From assembly GCA_003260075.1 (NCBI GenBank), contig QLIY01000286.1, forward strand, positions 71,116 through 135,115: a DNA stretch of 64,000 nt, given 5' to 3'. A model generated the notes under the pieces. That model was not told the origin of the DNA and did not search any database. It saw nothing but the letters and a program-made list of their open reading frames with translations. A program made the position numbers and the translations under genes. This stretch comes from Phallusia mammillata. Its lineage: Eukaryota; Chordata; Ascidiacea; Phlebobranchia; Ascidiidae. Positions 1-64,000 of the stretch are shown here, piece by piece (position 1 is the stretch's first letter; every line of letters begins with the position of its first letter).

Positions 1-2477
1 ACCAACTCCTTGATCTCTAGAGAACATTCCGTATGATTTCCAGTTCATGTCGTGTTTCCACGTCTCATGCATATGTTCACCAAATCCGTAAAGATATTCC
101 GAAGGTAGTTTAGTTGAGATTTGAATAAACTGATCAGCGAACATGAGTTTGCCCACGGAAGTGTCGAAGCTAAAAATGGTAAAAAATGGTTTGTAAGACA
201 AAAACTTGCTGAATTTTGGCTTATTGCTGCCAACATCATCGCTATTCAAAGTTTTAAACTGTGAAAATTTTGAAACGAAATTAGATTCAAAAATGTCCAA
301 AAAACTAAGTACGGCTAGCGCGCCGGTAAAGGGGTGCCATATAGAAACATAAACGTAAATATAAGGACAACCGGTAAGAGATTTAGAAAGATAAGACAAA
401 CAATTTAACGAAAACATCACAATGTACCAACTTATTTCAAATTATTTATTTTGATTTTTACTGTGTCAAACGCTTAATTTTCACAGAAAAACTGCTATCA
501 TAAACCAATTTAGCAAGTTACTGTGCTAATAACGCCAACAGTATTCTTTTCTTGTGTTGTATACAAATTTGTTTTTTTTTAATATATTAGGTCGCAAAAC
601 ATGCTAACAAACATCTGCTAAACGTTGTTGAAACTAGAGTCAATATACTTAGGCATAAGGATAGTCATATTTACTAACACGTCGGCCATGAAAAGGGAAA
701 ATCTTAGAAAGAAAAACGGTGTGTCAGTCCTGCTTATAGCTGTGTCAATAATTCAGCACGTTTACAAGTATAAGCAGACTCTTTTACAATCATTTTCGGG
801 TTTTAAATCAGGTCTTTAAACTCATCAAACTGTCATTCTTTTACTTGGCGCTACCGCAAATGGCTTCAAAGCTGACCCAAGGTAATATTTCTGCAAAATT
901 ACTTTTACTTACATTACAGTGGATGTGTCTTTCCGGATAATTTGAAACGAAAACAAGCCACCAGGGGTGCTTGTGACATGAACACTGTACAGGGCTTCGG
1001 TTTCCCATACTCCATCAGATGCTTCGTGATTCCACGGGACTTCAAATCGTTTCTCTTCAGGATAAATCTAAAGTAAAACACACGATATTTAAGTAACTTT
1101 TAAACCCCAATGGTTTAATCACTTGGCAGGTTGTAAAAATGGCAACTTACTCGAACGCGAAGTTTTTCCTTGGTAATTCTTGTAATTTCTACGGTCAACT
1201 TGTCAAACTCTACTCCATATGGGGATGCTGCAGCCTTTGTCCTCGCCAGGTTTACAATAAATCCTGTTGGGGTCGTCAAATATCCGGTTCTCTGGTAGCC
1301 ATCGCCGTCGCCATAGAAACAAGATGGTGCGGCCTCATTTGATTGTGATGGGGACCAAATACATCTACGTTGTACAGAATAGCTTATATCAGCGAACGTA
1401 TAATGTTGTTCAATTTAAGTTTTTTTTTCGTATTTATGTAACATTTAGAACGTTTTGGACATGCTAGGTTAACAAACTGTCACAGTACGCTCATTTATCA
1501 AAACCAATATAAAACATACCCTCTATTTTCACATTCTGGTTTCGTTGCACCTCCTTCTGGAATACAGTTGAATCGTTGGCTGTCAGGCACCGGTGTTGGC
1601 TCAACAGGACCACCTTCAACATTTTCCGAGCCTTCGACAGCTAGACAAACGGTAAGTTTAAAGTTAAAGCACTTCTGCATAGGGATAGTCTTAAACGACA
1701 AAGAAGTTTTCAAACAAGATTTCAATATTTCAACTAAAAAATGAAATAGAGCAAACTATAGCTGCAATTCCTTAAGAAATCCACTTTGCTGTTTAAAGCA
1801 AACAAGAAGTGATTTTTACAGATGTGTGGTGGCAAGAAGAGCATTGCTACACTTCTTAACAAGAAACTCAACAACACTAACAACGTAAATTTGTTTGCAA
1901 GAAATCTTCTTTTGCGCACTGAAAACTAACTGTTTTGATTCGTGAGGCGATGTTTCAAACGATATAATGATACTTACTTAACCGCCAATTCAATATGGGG
2001 GGGGGGTTAACAACGTAAATTTGTTTGCAAGAAATCTTCTTTTGCACACTGAAAACTAACTGTTTTGATTCGTGAGGTGATGTTTCAAACGATATAATGA
2101 TACTTACTTAACCGCCAATTCAATATTATCACTTGCAAATAACACACAGCTGACTTGGGAGGAAAAAGGTCACAAAGCGATTATATACAGGGTTTTACCT
2201 ATAACTTCGAAGTAGACTGGTAGGATGATCACCAACAAAAGCGCCCCAACCCCCACTGCAATCGCGGTAATTTTGATGAAAGTCTTCGACGTGTCATCCT
2301 GCTTTTCTTTCAACAATTTACTACCGACTGTAGCCGCGGGAAGTTCCTAAACACGTCAAAAAGTAAAACCAAAATACACAATACAATCACAATTTACCTT
2401 ACCTGTATTTGAATGCTTTCGCTGTGGCGTGCAACATTTTCATCGCCAGCAGAAGTTGAACTCTCCGGAGTGGCCAT
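1..2477 (-). CDS. GH31 alpha-glucosidase with membrane anchor and trefoil domain, 5' part
   Basis: Lysosomal acid alpha-glucosidase / maltase-glucoamylase type glycoside hydrolase family 31 enzyme, which cleaves alpha-1,4-linked glucose. The 3' end, including the catalytic barrel, lies outside the window. Exons on the minus strand: 2403-2477 (start ATG at 2477), 2199-2346, 1520-1640, 1151-1364, 913-1067 and 1-169 (continuing). All junctions are GT-AG and keep phase. Exon 1 is a short polar cytoplasmic head. Exon 2 has a single hydrophobic segment (ITAIAVGVGALLLVIIL), so a type II membrane anchor. Exons 3-4 encode a P-type trefoil module (RFNC..., ENRGCIW..., PSCFYGDGDGY). Exons 5-6 enter the N-terminal beta domain (IYPEEKRFEVPW; FADQFIQIST; LYGFGEH; HDMNWKSYGMFSRDQ), the typical region before the GH31 barrel. 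The trefoil lacks two of the usual six cysteines. Intestinal and lysosomal paralogues cannot be separated on this fragment. Confidence 0.9.
1877..2126. repeat. Near-identical tandem copies joined by poly-G
   Basis: About 120 bases (1877-1996) are repeated at 2007-2126 with a few substitutions. Ten Gs (1997-2006) separate the copies. This lies in an intron of the alpha-glucosidase gene. The pattern recurs across the window and looks like two haplotypes joined in assembly. Confidence 0.75.
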
Positions 2478-2882
2478 AACTTAGCCGAACTCGAACCAAC
2501 TAAGCCCAATGTTATCAATGAAGACAGTTCAACAACAACGAGGGTCGCAAGAAGGTCTTGTGCAAATTGAAAACGTAGAAAAAACGCAGAAAAAACGCAG
2601 TTCTAGTCGCAACGTGGTGTGCAGGGTTTGCTTTAGCCAATTATTAACCAATGCACGTTGCAGGCGCTGACCGACACGACAAACGGGCCTGTACATGCCG
2701 GCCGATGTTTACAGAGCTGCCGAAAGCGGGGTTTGATCGTCAAAAACAAGTGGCGGCATCTTCTAAAATCCAGATAAACTCCAGATGCCCGTCGCTTGTG
2801 GTATAATTTGAGATAACGTGAATTGCAATGTGATTTTCAGCATTTTTTAACGCCACAATGGTAAAAGTACTTTACTTTATAA

Positions 2883-3184
2883 CAGGGGTGTGCAACCTAT
2901 GTCACTGTGAGGTCAAATACCATTATCATGATTAGGTTGCGGGCCGCACCTTTAAAAAAACGCAAAGTGATTTTACTTTGTTGGAAACCAAATATGCCTA
3001 TATTGAGTTAACAAGAAAAATTTGCATTTAATTCTAGCTAATTACATTATTTTCAGGTCGAAAAATAGAACCGGGCGCATTGATCTGCTCAAAAATATAT
3101 AATAATTGGACTCGTTTTCCAGTATATTAGAATTTTAAGCCTCTCCGCGAGTCGCACAACCGATAATCAAATAAATCACCCCTG
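2883..3184. mobile_element. hAT-like MITE (302 bp)
   Basis: It begins CAGGGGTGTGCAACC and ends CACCCCTG, inverted as in hAT termini. It is flanked by 8-bp direct repeats CTTTATAA (2875-2882) and CTTAATAA (3185-3192), 7 of 8 matching, the target-site duplication length of hAT elements. There is no coding capacity. It lies between the start of the alpha-glucosidase gene and the end of GFM1. Confidence 0.75.
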
Positions 3185-3431
3185 CTTAATAACGTTAATT
3201 TGGATATGTAAGGCATTGATATTTGCGACAAGAGCCCTAAAATGCATTTCTAAGAGTGTTTGAACTGAACAGTATCTGGCTCTTTTACAGGCTTGGTCAC
3301 CAAAATGAATTACATTTGAGACATAGGTGTGAATTACGTATATGTATACATAGGCTTTACATACGGTCAGGTAAAAAAACAGTACATTTTATAGGAGGAT
3401 TTGCTATAGATAGATCCACCGAAGCCGATCT

Positions 3432-3680
3432 TGTTACTGACTTTTTTAAAACAAAGCAACATTTGGGGAACATTTATTGTCTGAAGACAACGCACGATAA
3501 TCTATGTTTCCGCATAAGCAAAAACATTGAATAGAAAACACACTTTAAGAGCGGGGGGGGGGTTATTACTGACTTGATACAAAACAAAATTTGTGGAACA
3601 TTTATTGTCTGAAGACAACGCATGATAATCTGTTTCCGCATAAGCAAAAACATTGAATAGAAAACACACTTTAAGAGCAA
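3432..3680. repeat. Tandem copies joined by poly-G downstream of GFM1
   Basis: The segment ending at 3552 is repeated after ten Gs (3553-3562) up to about 3680, with indels and SNPs. It lies directly 3' of the GFM1 stop codon and contains the AATAAA-type signal on the minus strand (TTTATT near 3600). Probable assembly duplication. Confidence 0.6.
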
Positions 3681-3779
3681 GGCAAAACCGAACTCGGGGC
3701 AATATCAAGACAAAAGCAAATTGCCTACAATATTTCATACAGACATCGAAGATAAGAACGACATTGCGGCTGGTAAACC

Positions 3780-49910
<46,131 letters not shown>

Positions 49911-51037
49911 CGCTGATGTTTTTTGTTTCGTTTTTTCAATCCAATTGTATGTACTTTAACACTGTTATAGAATCACTTCCACAAAGTTTTAACTAACAAA
50001 ATATGAAAAGGTTAAGGGTAGTTTGCACCCGTGAAAAAATAACTCTTAACAGTTCATGGACTAAAACATAAAACTACATGCGACCAGCAGTTATTGTCTA
50101 ATTTGTCTTGACCTAAAAAAATTTTACAAGCAACGCATGAATTCTCACGGCTTATTGTAATGGGGAAATCACCGTTGTATGAGCGGACAGTAAACACCGA
50201 AAACCATTAAGATCGAATTTCTTTAATTTAAAAAGTCAAAGATGAGTTTAGATTTATTTGAAACTAATTAGGAATTAATTTGATTACAAAAAAAATTAAT
50301 TCAGTGTCATTTACTCTTGCCAAATGGTTTTCAACCAACGTTTAATGTTTTAGATAGACTTGACAGAAAGCAACTATCCCGTTTTTAATGTTGCTTTTTT
50401 AGTTCTCCATTGTTGAACCACCTTTCCAAAAAGCGTTTGTCGCAATCCATGTTATCCTACCACGTCCACGTCACTGTTAGGTAATTTACACGAAACGTAT
50501 ACGAGTCTCGACCCACTCACAAAGACGACATAAAGCTACACGAATATATTTTTATCATTTTCCACAAAAAGGGAAGACAAGCGACGAGTTTACAGGTTAA
50601 AGGGGGGGGGGCAATCCATGTTATCCTACCACGTCCACGTCACTGTTGGGTAATTTACACGAAACCTATACGAGTCTCGACCCACTCACAAAGACGACAT
50701 AAAGCTATACGAATATATTTTGATCATTTTCCACAAAAAGGGAAGACAAGCGACGAGTTTACAGGTTAAAACATACGCTAGTTTAGATATGTTTCATCTT
50801 ATGCAAGATAGGCCTTTATGTTCAGATACATAAGTTACGATTAGAGCTTAAATTTAGATAACCTTCACAACATTATATATCTCTGTTTATTTAACCCGAG
50901 CAATGTGTTATAAAATAGGAAAATTGCTACACTTACCGTGATGCAAAACAATAACACAATAACCAATATAATTTGCAAGAGCAAATACAAGGACACAGGA
51001 ATGCGTGCTTTTGTTGCCCAACTACCTGACATTTTTT

Positions 51038-51128
<91 letters not shown>

Positions 51129-51769
51129 CGCTATTCCCAGCTGTTGTGCAATGTTTTGGAATGCTTCAAGTCGGTCGTTCGATCTGTAAAATGTTTGTGT
51201 ATGATAATAATCAGGAAAAACTTATATTCAAGGTAGCCATCGACACGTACCCTAAAATAAGGATAACCGAAAATTGTAAATTTGCATACAAAACGAATTA
51301 AACGTTTTCAAACCAATCTTTGAAATTATATCAACCATGACATATGACATGCCATTTTTTGCCACAAACAATATGTTCCAGCAATTCCCTGTTCGCAGAA
51401 AATACTTCGTGCATCTCACGAAAGCTCAGGTCCAGGTTTAGTTTTACTTGTTGCAGAGATTTGACTTGTGATTGTTAAAAACACGGACGCAAGTCAAAAA
51501 CAAGGACATTTCTTAGAAATAAGGAAAATATTTTGTTTTCTAAAACAATACCCTTCAAATAAAGGACAAATCTTAAAAATAAGGACGGTATAGCAACATT
51601 GCCTATATTCGTATGAAAATCTTACTCCTGGACAATGCTGTCGAATTTTTTGATCATCGCTTTGCCAGTTGGTCCGAGAACTTCCAATAAAGCTTTTTCA
51701 GCTTCATCGCGAAGTGAAGCGCCACGCACAACAGCGTGAAGAGGGGGGGGGGAATACGCAAAAATATTT
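49911..51769. other. Intergenic region between GFM1 and the ADP-ribosylglycohydrolase gene
   Basis: No gene seen. The stretch 50443-50601 is repeated at 50612-50770 around ten Gs. An 89-base poly-G (51040-51128) is followed by sequence (51129-51180 and 51620-51742) that duplicates two coding exons of the neighbouring gene (compare 52050-52115 and 52175-52290) and ends in another poly-G (51743-51752). These exon copies are most likely a second haplotype misplaced downstream of the stop codon. Confidence 0.65.
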
Positions 51770-54700
51770 TTAGTTGAAAATCAATTTGTCGACACTGTCG
51801 TTAAGTTTCAAGCCGGTGGTCCATTCGTCTGGAATAGTTTTCCCTTTGGAGCCTATGCTTGCCCCAAGAAGGGTTGCGACAACCGACCCGCGGTGGCAAT
51901 TTTCACCTGCAGACAAAAAAAGCATTAAAACTTACGAATGTATCATGTTAAAAATTTATATACCCCCAATGTTCACGTTCGTCAAGATACCGCCTACAAA
52001 ATCATCATGGAAGTGCCGGACAATATAAAGCAAAACCGCGAAGGAGCTGTCAATGTAACAAGCTATTCCCAGCTGTTGTGCAATGTTTTGAAATGCTTCA
52101 AGCCGGCCGTTTGATCTGTAATGTTTGTGTATGATAATAATCAGGATAAAAACTATGTTCCAATAAAATCTTACTCATCAACAATGCTGTCGAATTTTTT
52201 AATCATCGCTTTGCCAGTTGGTCCGAGAACTTCCAATAAAGCCTTTTCAGCTTCATCGCGAAGTGAAGCGCCACGCACAACAGCGTGAAGAATGCCGATG
52301 TAAAGATAAAACGGCTCCAGGATTCCAGAAACAGGGTGAGTGCATCTTAAAAAAAACTCTTGGATTATTTACTTTAATCATCACGGTTCAAAGGTTGGAC
52401 AGTAATACTTTTTGTGCCCAATCAGTTGACCAATTTAAGTGCCCAATCAGTTGACCAATACGTACAGAAATTTGTAATTTGTTTTTTAGGTACTTATTAA
52501 CTTTTCTAACATTTTCTTGTTTTTGGTTGCAAAAAATTGCGTTTTGTAGTTACCTTAAGAAGAGTTCAGCAACTTTGATCACTTCGTCGAGGGGTCTATC
52601 GATGTAATGGAGAATAATAGGTGTGGGAACGACAAAGCCTCCAATTACCACGAGTTGCTTGTCTGGGGGCTATAAATTGAAAAGTAGCAACATTAGAAAG
52701 GGGGCAGCTTATAGCATTTTTCGATAAAAAATACCATATACTTCAGGCACTCATATTTTTAAGATTCTGGGAAGAAACGGAAAAGTCAATATATCAGTAA
52801 AAACATTTCGATACATCTTATGTCATTCTCAAATGAAATAAAATGTAAAATCCAAGCAGCAAGTAAATATAAAACGGTAAAGATTAAAAGTTCAGGTGCT
52901 GAATAGGTACAGAGGGTATTATATATACCTGTTTGTATATTACTTCAGACCGCTTAGTCAAAAATGAGTACAGTTCGTCCTTATCTGTTGGTTTTCCAGC
53001 AACAACCCAGTCAGCAAACAACATTCTATAGTGTAACAAACGTATTTGTTAAAATTATCATTAAGGGTATTTGTAACCTATGATTTCTACACAAAAAAGT
53101 GGTTGTCGCAGAAAATCTCCAAATGAAAACATAGAAATAAAATATAGCGGTTACCTGTGCCATGATTCAGCGTAAGTGTCGTTGTGCGATTCAGGAGTCG
53201 TCATAAAATCGACATAATCGGTAAATACTTGCTTCATTACTTCAACATCGTTATAACCTTTTCCAGTACAATTTTGCAGTGTCCTCATAATTTGCAACGC
53301 GCAGTGACAATTGAGTGTGTTGTCACCGGCTTCCATCCCTTAATGTGTTAAAAAAGCCATAAAACACATGCTATTAAGGTCATTTATGAACTAATAATTA
53401 ATTTGTCAACATTGATTAACCGTTCATTAAACAAAAACAAAGTAAGTAGAAATAAAATGCATGTCAGTTTTAAAACAGTGCATCGAATTTCACATAACAT
53501 TGAATTTCACATCACAAAGTTATTTTCTTTATTTGGGGGGGGGGCACAAAAACAAAGTAAGTGGAAATAAAATGCATGTAAGTTTTAAAACAGTGCATTG
53601 GATTTCACATAACATTGAATTTCACATCACAAAGTTATTTTCTTTATTTACAGTCGCTACTTTTTTCCACTAATGAGTAGCTTTATTTGTCTCTAAATCT
53701 GTCTACAAATGCAGATTGTGGCATAATATTGATCATGTGAATTGCCAAACTAATGTTACCTTGATGATAATGAGTATGTTTGCTTTCTTCAGACCATGCC
53801 CTCAGTTTGTCATGCAAAATAACTGTCCCTATTACCGAAGGGGCTTGACTTCCATCATCTCTGCCACTTCCACCTAAAAAACAACGCAAAAAATATGCCC
53901 TACATTTGCTATCAATGCATACAGGGGGGGGGGGCCATCATCTCTGCCACTTCCACCTAAAAAAAAACAACGCAAAAAATATGCCCTACATTTGCTATCA
54001 ATGCATACAGGCCAAGAAAAGTTTAAAACGTGAAAATAACGTTACTTTAGTGCCAAAAGACGTCGCTTGAAGCAAGACTGTAAACGGTAAAACATTTCAG
54101 CCATTACTAAGGTTTAAGATACATTGCTTGTACTTCACGGCGAGAACGCCACATAACAAAGATATGTATAACGTCATAAAGAAGAGAAAAACAATTGAAG
54201 AGAGTCAAAAAAACAATGTTTGAATGGAACAAACACAGTTGCTCGCACATTATCTGTGTAGTATTTCCAGAAAATAAAAAAGTTGCTGTACTGTTCAGTT
54301 GGTTAACGAGTTTTGACAAAAATGAATCTGGTCGATCATGCAACGGCGTTTGCTCTGTTCCCTAACAAACTGTATAGAATGGTAAGTGACCCAGCATGTC
54401 CGAGTTTAAGCTGGGCTGAAACTGGCGACCACCTGGTTCTCAGCACTAGAGAGTTTGAAGACGAGCTTCTGAGAGAAACCCCAGAAAGGTGGAAGTACCA
54501 GTTAAAGACAACTTCCACGACAAGTTTTATTCGACAGTTGCATGCGTATGGGTTTCGAAAGGTTATGGACGAGGTCGAATTGGCGAGCATTCGAGGCCCT
54601 GCCAATGTGAGGCGCTACTACCACCCGTAAGTTGACAATGAAATCAGCTAGTTACATAAACGTCAATTTGAAGTAATTTGCAATTGTTCTGTTTAGGTAT

Positions 54701-56832
54701 TTCCATCGCGAACGCCCAGATTTGTTGATGTTTATGAAACGCAGTTCGCGAAACTACCCTGGCAAAAAACAACTGGTTAAGGTGATAACGGCCATGCCGC
54801 GCACGCAAGGTGCTATGCCAGACATGAGTGTACCAATGGCGACATCTGACGATGACGAATATTGTCCTATTTCTGGCAGTGCAAAGCGAAAACGCAAAGC
54901 TCAACCGAAAAGACACCCTTACTTCTCATCGTCGGAAAGAGGTTAGTGACATATACTTAAGGGGCTCCTCTAATACGAAATTTACGTATAAAACGTATAG
55001 AACTTTTTAAAATGCTGAAGGTTAGGGCTAGTATTCTCACATGCCTTCGAGATGGCACCAAACGCCCAATCATTCCAAAAGGGTATCTAAGATCATAATG
55101 TTGCTGAAATTACAAACCCTAAAACCCCTTTCCGTGACCATTTTAGAGTGGGTATTTTATAGTAGCAATGTTATAACCGAAAACGATGCCTTGAAATATG
55201 TTTGCAATTTGTAAAAGTAAGCAGAAAAATAGAAAATATGCTTAAATGCAACTTTATCTACGGCTTCGTAACTCAGGAGTATGAACTAATGTTGTTTCAG
55301 TTTTAACTCGGTCTTCAACCCATAAACAGCAACCGAGCCTGTACAATGTAAAGGCTTCGAGTTCAACAAACTTGCAAATCAAAGAAGAGGTGCAAGACCC
55401 CCCGGACATTGCCTCCTATTTTGCACCTACATATTCTGAAGCCACCTGTTCAGTAACGTCCAGCAGTTATTCGGGATTGCAGCTTGCAGCCATGCAAAAC
55501 AAACATCTCGATTTGGGAGTGGCAAAAAGCAAGTCGCTGGATCCGATACCTATGCCACCCAGCACTAGACCAACATCTGAGCCACTGGATTTGACAACGC
55601 AGCCACACCTTAATGGTAATAAACTATTTCAACCAAATTTCATTGTTTTTGCCCGTTTATTAAACTGTAACACACATAAGTTGATGTTGTTCATTGTTTT
55701 GTTTCAGTGCCGCCGGACAATAATGTTGCGACTGCTATGAAACCGTTCGTGAACAAAAGCGTTTTGTCGACGAATTTCCCAAATAGCGCTGCCATTGCCG
55801 GAAAACTAAACATTATGACAAGACCGGGCAATCCCCAATTCGCGTTTCCGAAACAGGCTAATTTGCACACCCCGCCTATTTTCCCCCCACGCTGCTTTGC
55901 TGGTACGTAATATGTTAAAGAATACAAATTCACTACCGGTTTCTGTGTACTACTGTACAAGTGTGGTGTTTTGCGCAGGAAGACAGCCATTCGCAATTCA
56001 AGGGAGCCGTTTTCCTCTTCCCCAATACTCCATCCTGCAGCCAGCTTACATTGCATGGCCAACACGTCGGGTGTTTTGCGCTGAAAGTCAGCAATGGATT
56101 CTGCCAAGACCCACGATTATTCCTCTGCCGTCCAGGCCACAAGCAAACAATGGCGAACCACCTATGTCCATTGCGCCAAAACCTCGGTACGATATGCTTC
56201 ACCTATGTTTACTTTTGTATTAAGTCCAGCGCTTAAGCAATATTTTACCTGTAGGCTACCAGGCCATGGAAGCCCACCCTGTCCAACAGATCAAACGACT
56301 TTGAAACAAGAATCTCGTACTGGAACCAACGGCATTATGTAACACACCATACAAAAGTCGTCATGGATGTAACCTTTCGTTATGTATTGGCCTACTAATA
56401 CACATACCCTCTTTCGTTACTTAAAATACACTCATTGATATACCTTTGTTTGATACGCGCAGTATGCTGGTTGGATGATCATTCTTGGGTGCCTCGTATT
56501 TATATATCCAACCACCGAAGTCTCGTTTAATGGCTGGGACATCGTAGTACCAGTGGACAGGCATCGCCACAGAGTCACCAATGAATAACCCTTTAAAGAC
56601 ACAAGTAGTAGGCGTAACTACTGCTAACTTATATAAAGCCAAGGTAGAATTGCGTTTGCGAACAAAGCAGTAGGCTACAGTGGGCAGGTACTGCAAACAC
56701 AACAGACTATCTATCAGCCACTGCCTAAAGTTGTTGATCACGGAAAAAGATACTATTGTTTCTGTTTAACCTACCTTTGATTGCCTGGTTAACAGCATTT
56801 CGTATTACTGACGTTTCGGCTGCTACAGCCAT
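51770..56832 (-). CDS. ADP-ribosylglycohydrolase-family protein, 391 aa
   Basis: Nine minus-strand exons: 56775-56832, 56444-56590, 53760-53873, 53155-53338, 52929-53025, 52554-52669, 52175-52345, 51964-52115 and 51770-51906, summing to 1176 nt with all phases kept. The ATG at 56832 opens MAVAAETSVIRNAVNQ. Family signatures: GLFIGDSVAMPVHWYYDV near the N-terminus, SNKGGSGRDDGSQ, a mid-protein MEAGDNTLNCHCAL, and a C-terminal NIGGENCHRGSVVATLLGAS corresponding to the metal-binding NxGGDxDT block of DraG-type hydrolases, here with Glu-Asn-Cys-His in place of Asp-x-Asp-Thr. That substitution resembles the crystallin-J1-like branch, so hydrolase activity is uncertain. Intron 2 (53874-56443) carries a heat-shock-factor-type gene on the other strand. 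The poly-G at 53924-53934 lies just upstream of exon 3. Confidence 0.85.
53460..53660. repeat. Tandem copies joined by poly-G in an ADP-ribosylglycohydrolase intron
   Basis: The segment ending at 53534 is repeated after ten Gs (53535-53544) with a few differences. It lies in the intron between exons 3 and 4. Confidence 0.7.
54322..56342 (+). CDS. Heat shock factor-type transcription factor, 451 aa
   Basis: Six exons: 54322-54626, 54697-54941, 55301-55615, 55708-55902, 55979-56186 and 56255-56342, totalling 1356 nt with all phases kept. The winged-helix HSF DNA-binding domain fills exon 1 and the start of exon 2: FALFPNKLYRMVSDPACPSL, SWAETGDHLVLSTREFEDEL, TTSFIRQLHAYGFRKV, NVRRYYHPYFHRERPDLL. 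The recognition-helix core SFIRQLHAYGF is typical; the canonical form is SFVRQLN-YGF. I see no clear heptad-repeat trimerisation domain after it. Instead there is a basic cluster (KRKRKAQPKR, likely nuclear localisation) and Pro/Ser-rich sequence. The lack of HR-A/B and the divergent domain suggest an HSF5/HSFY-like factor, in vertebrates largely germline-expressed, and not the stress regulator HSF1. The gene is wholly inside intron 2 of the ADP-ribosylglycohydrolase gene. Confidence 0.85.
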
Positions 56833-57739
56833 GTTCAGTTCTGTATTGTCGACTTTTGCTTGCTACTACACCAGCACAAAACTAACAGCACCACCCTAAC
56901 ACAGAAGCGTCTACGAGCCCTGCCTTTTTCTTTCGATATTACCTGTCAAGCGAAACGACCCTTGATTTTACAATTGTGGACATTGTGCTTACACAACGCT
57001 ACAAGTGTTGAATATTGAAAGATTATGTAATCGTCGTGCTCTGGCAAGAGCAAATAACCATGTAGCTTCCCTAAATAGGTTACTATCGATATAGGCCAGG
57101 TGCATATTTTATTGGCATTAAAAACAGCAACAGACCAGCAAAAAACGCTGCGTCATGATTGTTTGTGGCAAGCAAAAAACGTTATGGTGACGATGTGTTG
57201 TTTTCACAACATTGATACGATATTTCAGACACGAATTGTAATTCAATACACATCATTGCACGATCAAATAGCATACCTTGCCATTAGTACATCATAGAGA
57301 AATATGAATCAAAACATATTGTTTCGAACGATAGTGTATGCGTTGCAGCTTTAAGGGCCATAGGGGGTGCACAATACTAAACAATAATGTACTAGGTTTT
57401 TATGCAAATCCACTCGGAAAAGTTATGATATGTTTTTGGCACATTGATTTTTTATAAATGTCAAAATGTAAACCAACGATTGTGTAAGAAATATTTTAAT
57501 TGTGCCAGGCAAATGCTGTACAGCCATGGTCTATTTTTTTTTTCAAGCTGTTAAAAAAACGTAAATCTTCTGGTAAAATTGTATTTATTAATATTATGGA
57601 TTTCCAAAAATCATTATTGTTGTCACTATAAAATGCTTTGGGGTATTATATTGATTACTATAGGTTCCAGGATCAACTAAGTATTCTTGCACCCCCGAAA
57701 TATCGTTTTAGGCACGACTTGTTACTATACGTGACAGTT
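56833..57739. other. Intergenic region between PCCB and the ADP-ribosylglycohydrolase gene
   Basis: No gene seen. It must hold the 5' region of the ADP-ribosylglycohydrolase gene and the 3' UTR of PCCB; a minus-strand AATAAA lies near 57580. Confidence 0.5.
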
Positions 57740-63774
<6,035 letters not shown>

Positions 63775-64000
63775 TTTTTGGCCTAGTTTTGATGTCTTCC
63801 TGAGATTATTCTAAGCACAAAAACAAGCAACACATATCAGTACATTCCAATAACGTTGAACATTTCATTACATAGTATAGTGTTTAGAAAAATACATTGG
63901 AAAAATATATATCACACAGTGAAGATGAACTGTTTAATAAGGAATTCTAAACTAATAAAACACAACTTGAATTAAATTTGTAAAACAAATTAACACAGTA

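Overview
The window is animal nuclear DNA: AT-rich, with short exons, GT-AG introns and many small transposable elements. A marine invertebrate chordate (tunicate-like) fits the gene set and texture, but nothing seen proves the taxon. Four conserved genes lie on the minus strand: the 5' part of a membrane-anchored GH31 alpha-glucosidase (1-2477), mitochondrial elongation factor G1 (GFM1, 3780-49910, 17 exons, 765 codons), an ADP-ribosylglycohydrolase-family gene (51770-56832) and propionyl-CoA carboxylase beta (PCCB, 57740-63774). I rebuilt them exon by exon and every junction keeps phase. A heat-shock-factor-type gene (54322-56342, +) sits inside intron 2 of the ADP-ribosylglycohydrolase gene.

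The most striking feature is intron 12 of GFM1 (9856-41693, about 31.8 kb). It holds six plus-strand genes for small secreted proteins: a 190-residue protein (10552-12391) and five tandem paralogues, called A-E here. Each paralogue has a signal-peptide exon ending in phase 2, a low-complexity exon (His/Arg-, Tyr/Pro- or Asn-X-Thr-repeat-rich), and three phase-0 exons encoding a Cys-rich domain that resembles the cystatin/cathelicidin-prodomain fold. A-C end in a Glu/Asp-rich tail. D and E carry up to 26 nine-residue repeats with an N-glycosylation sequon in almost every unit, a second copy of the Cys-rich domain and a short basic end. I do not recognise this family by name. C and E read as complete. 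A and B are damaged by poly-G runs, and D is interrupted within an exon by about 950 bp.

The rest is introns and intergenic DNA rich in hAT-like MITEs, a LINE fragment, a tRNA-derived SINE, and a dispersed repeat with a hammerhead-like core. The assembly has 26 poly-G runs, all on the plus strand. Most join two near-identical, SNP-bearing copies of the same sequence, so they look like unresolved haplotype joins and not biology. A 237-base N gap lies at 60689-60925 inside a PCCB intron.
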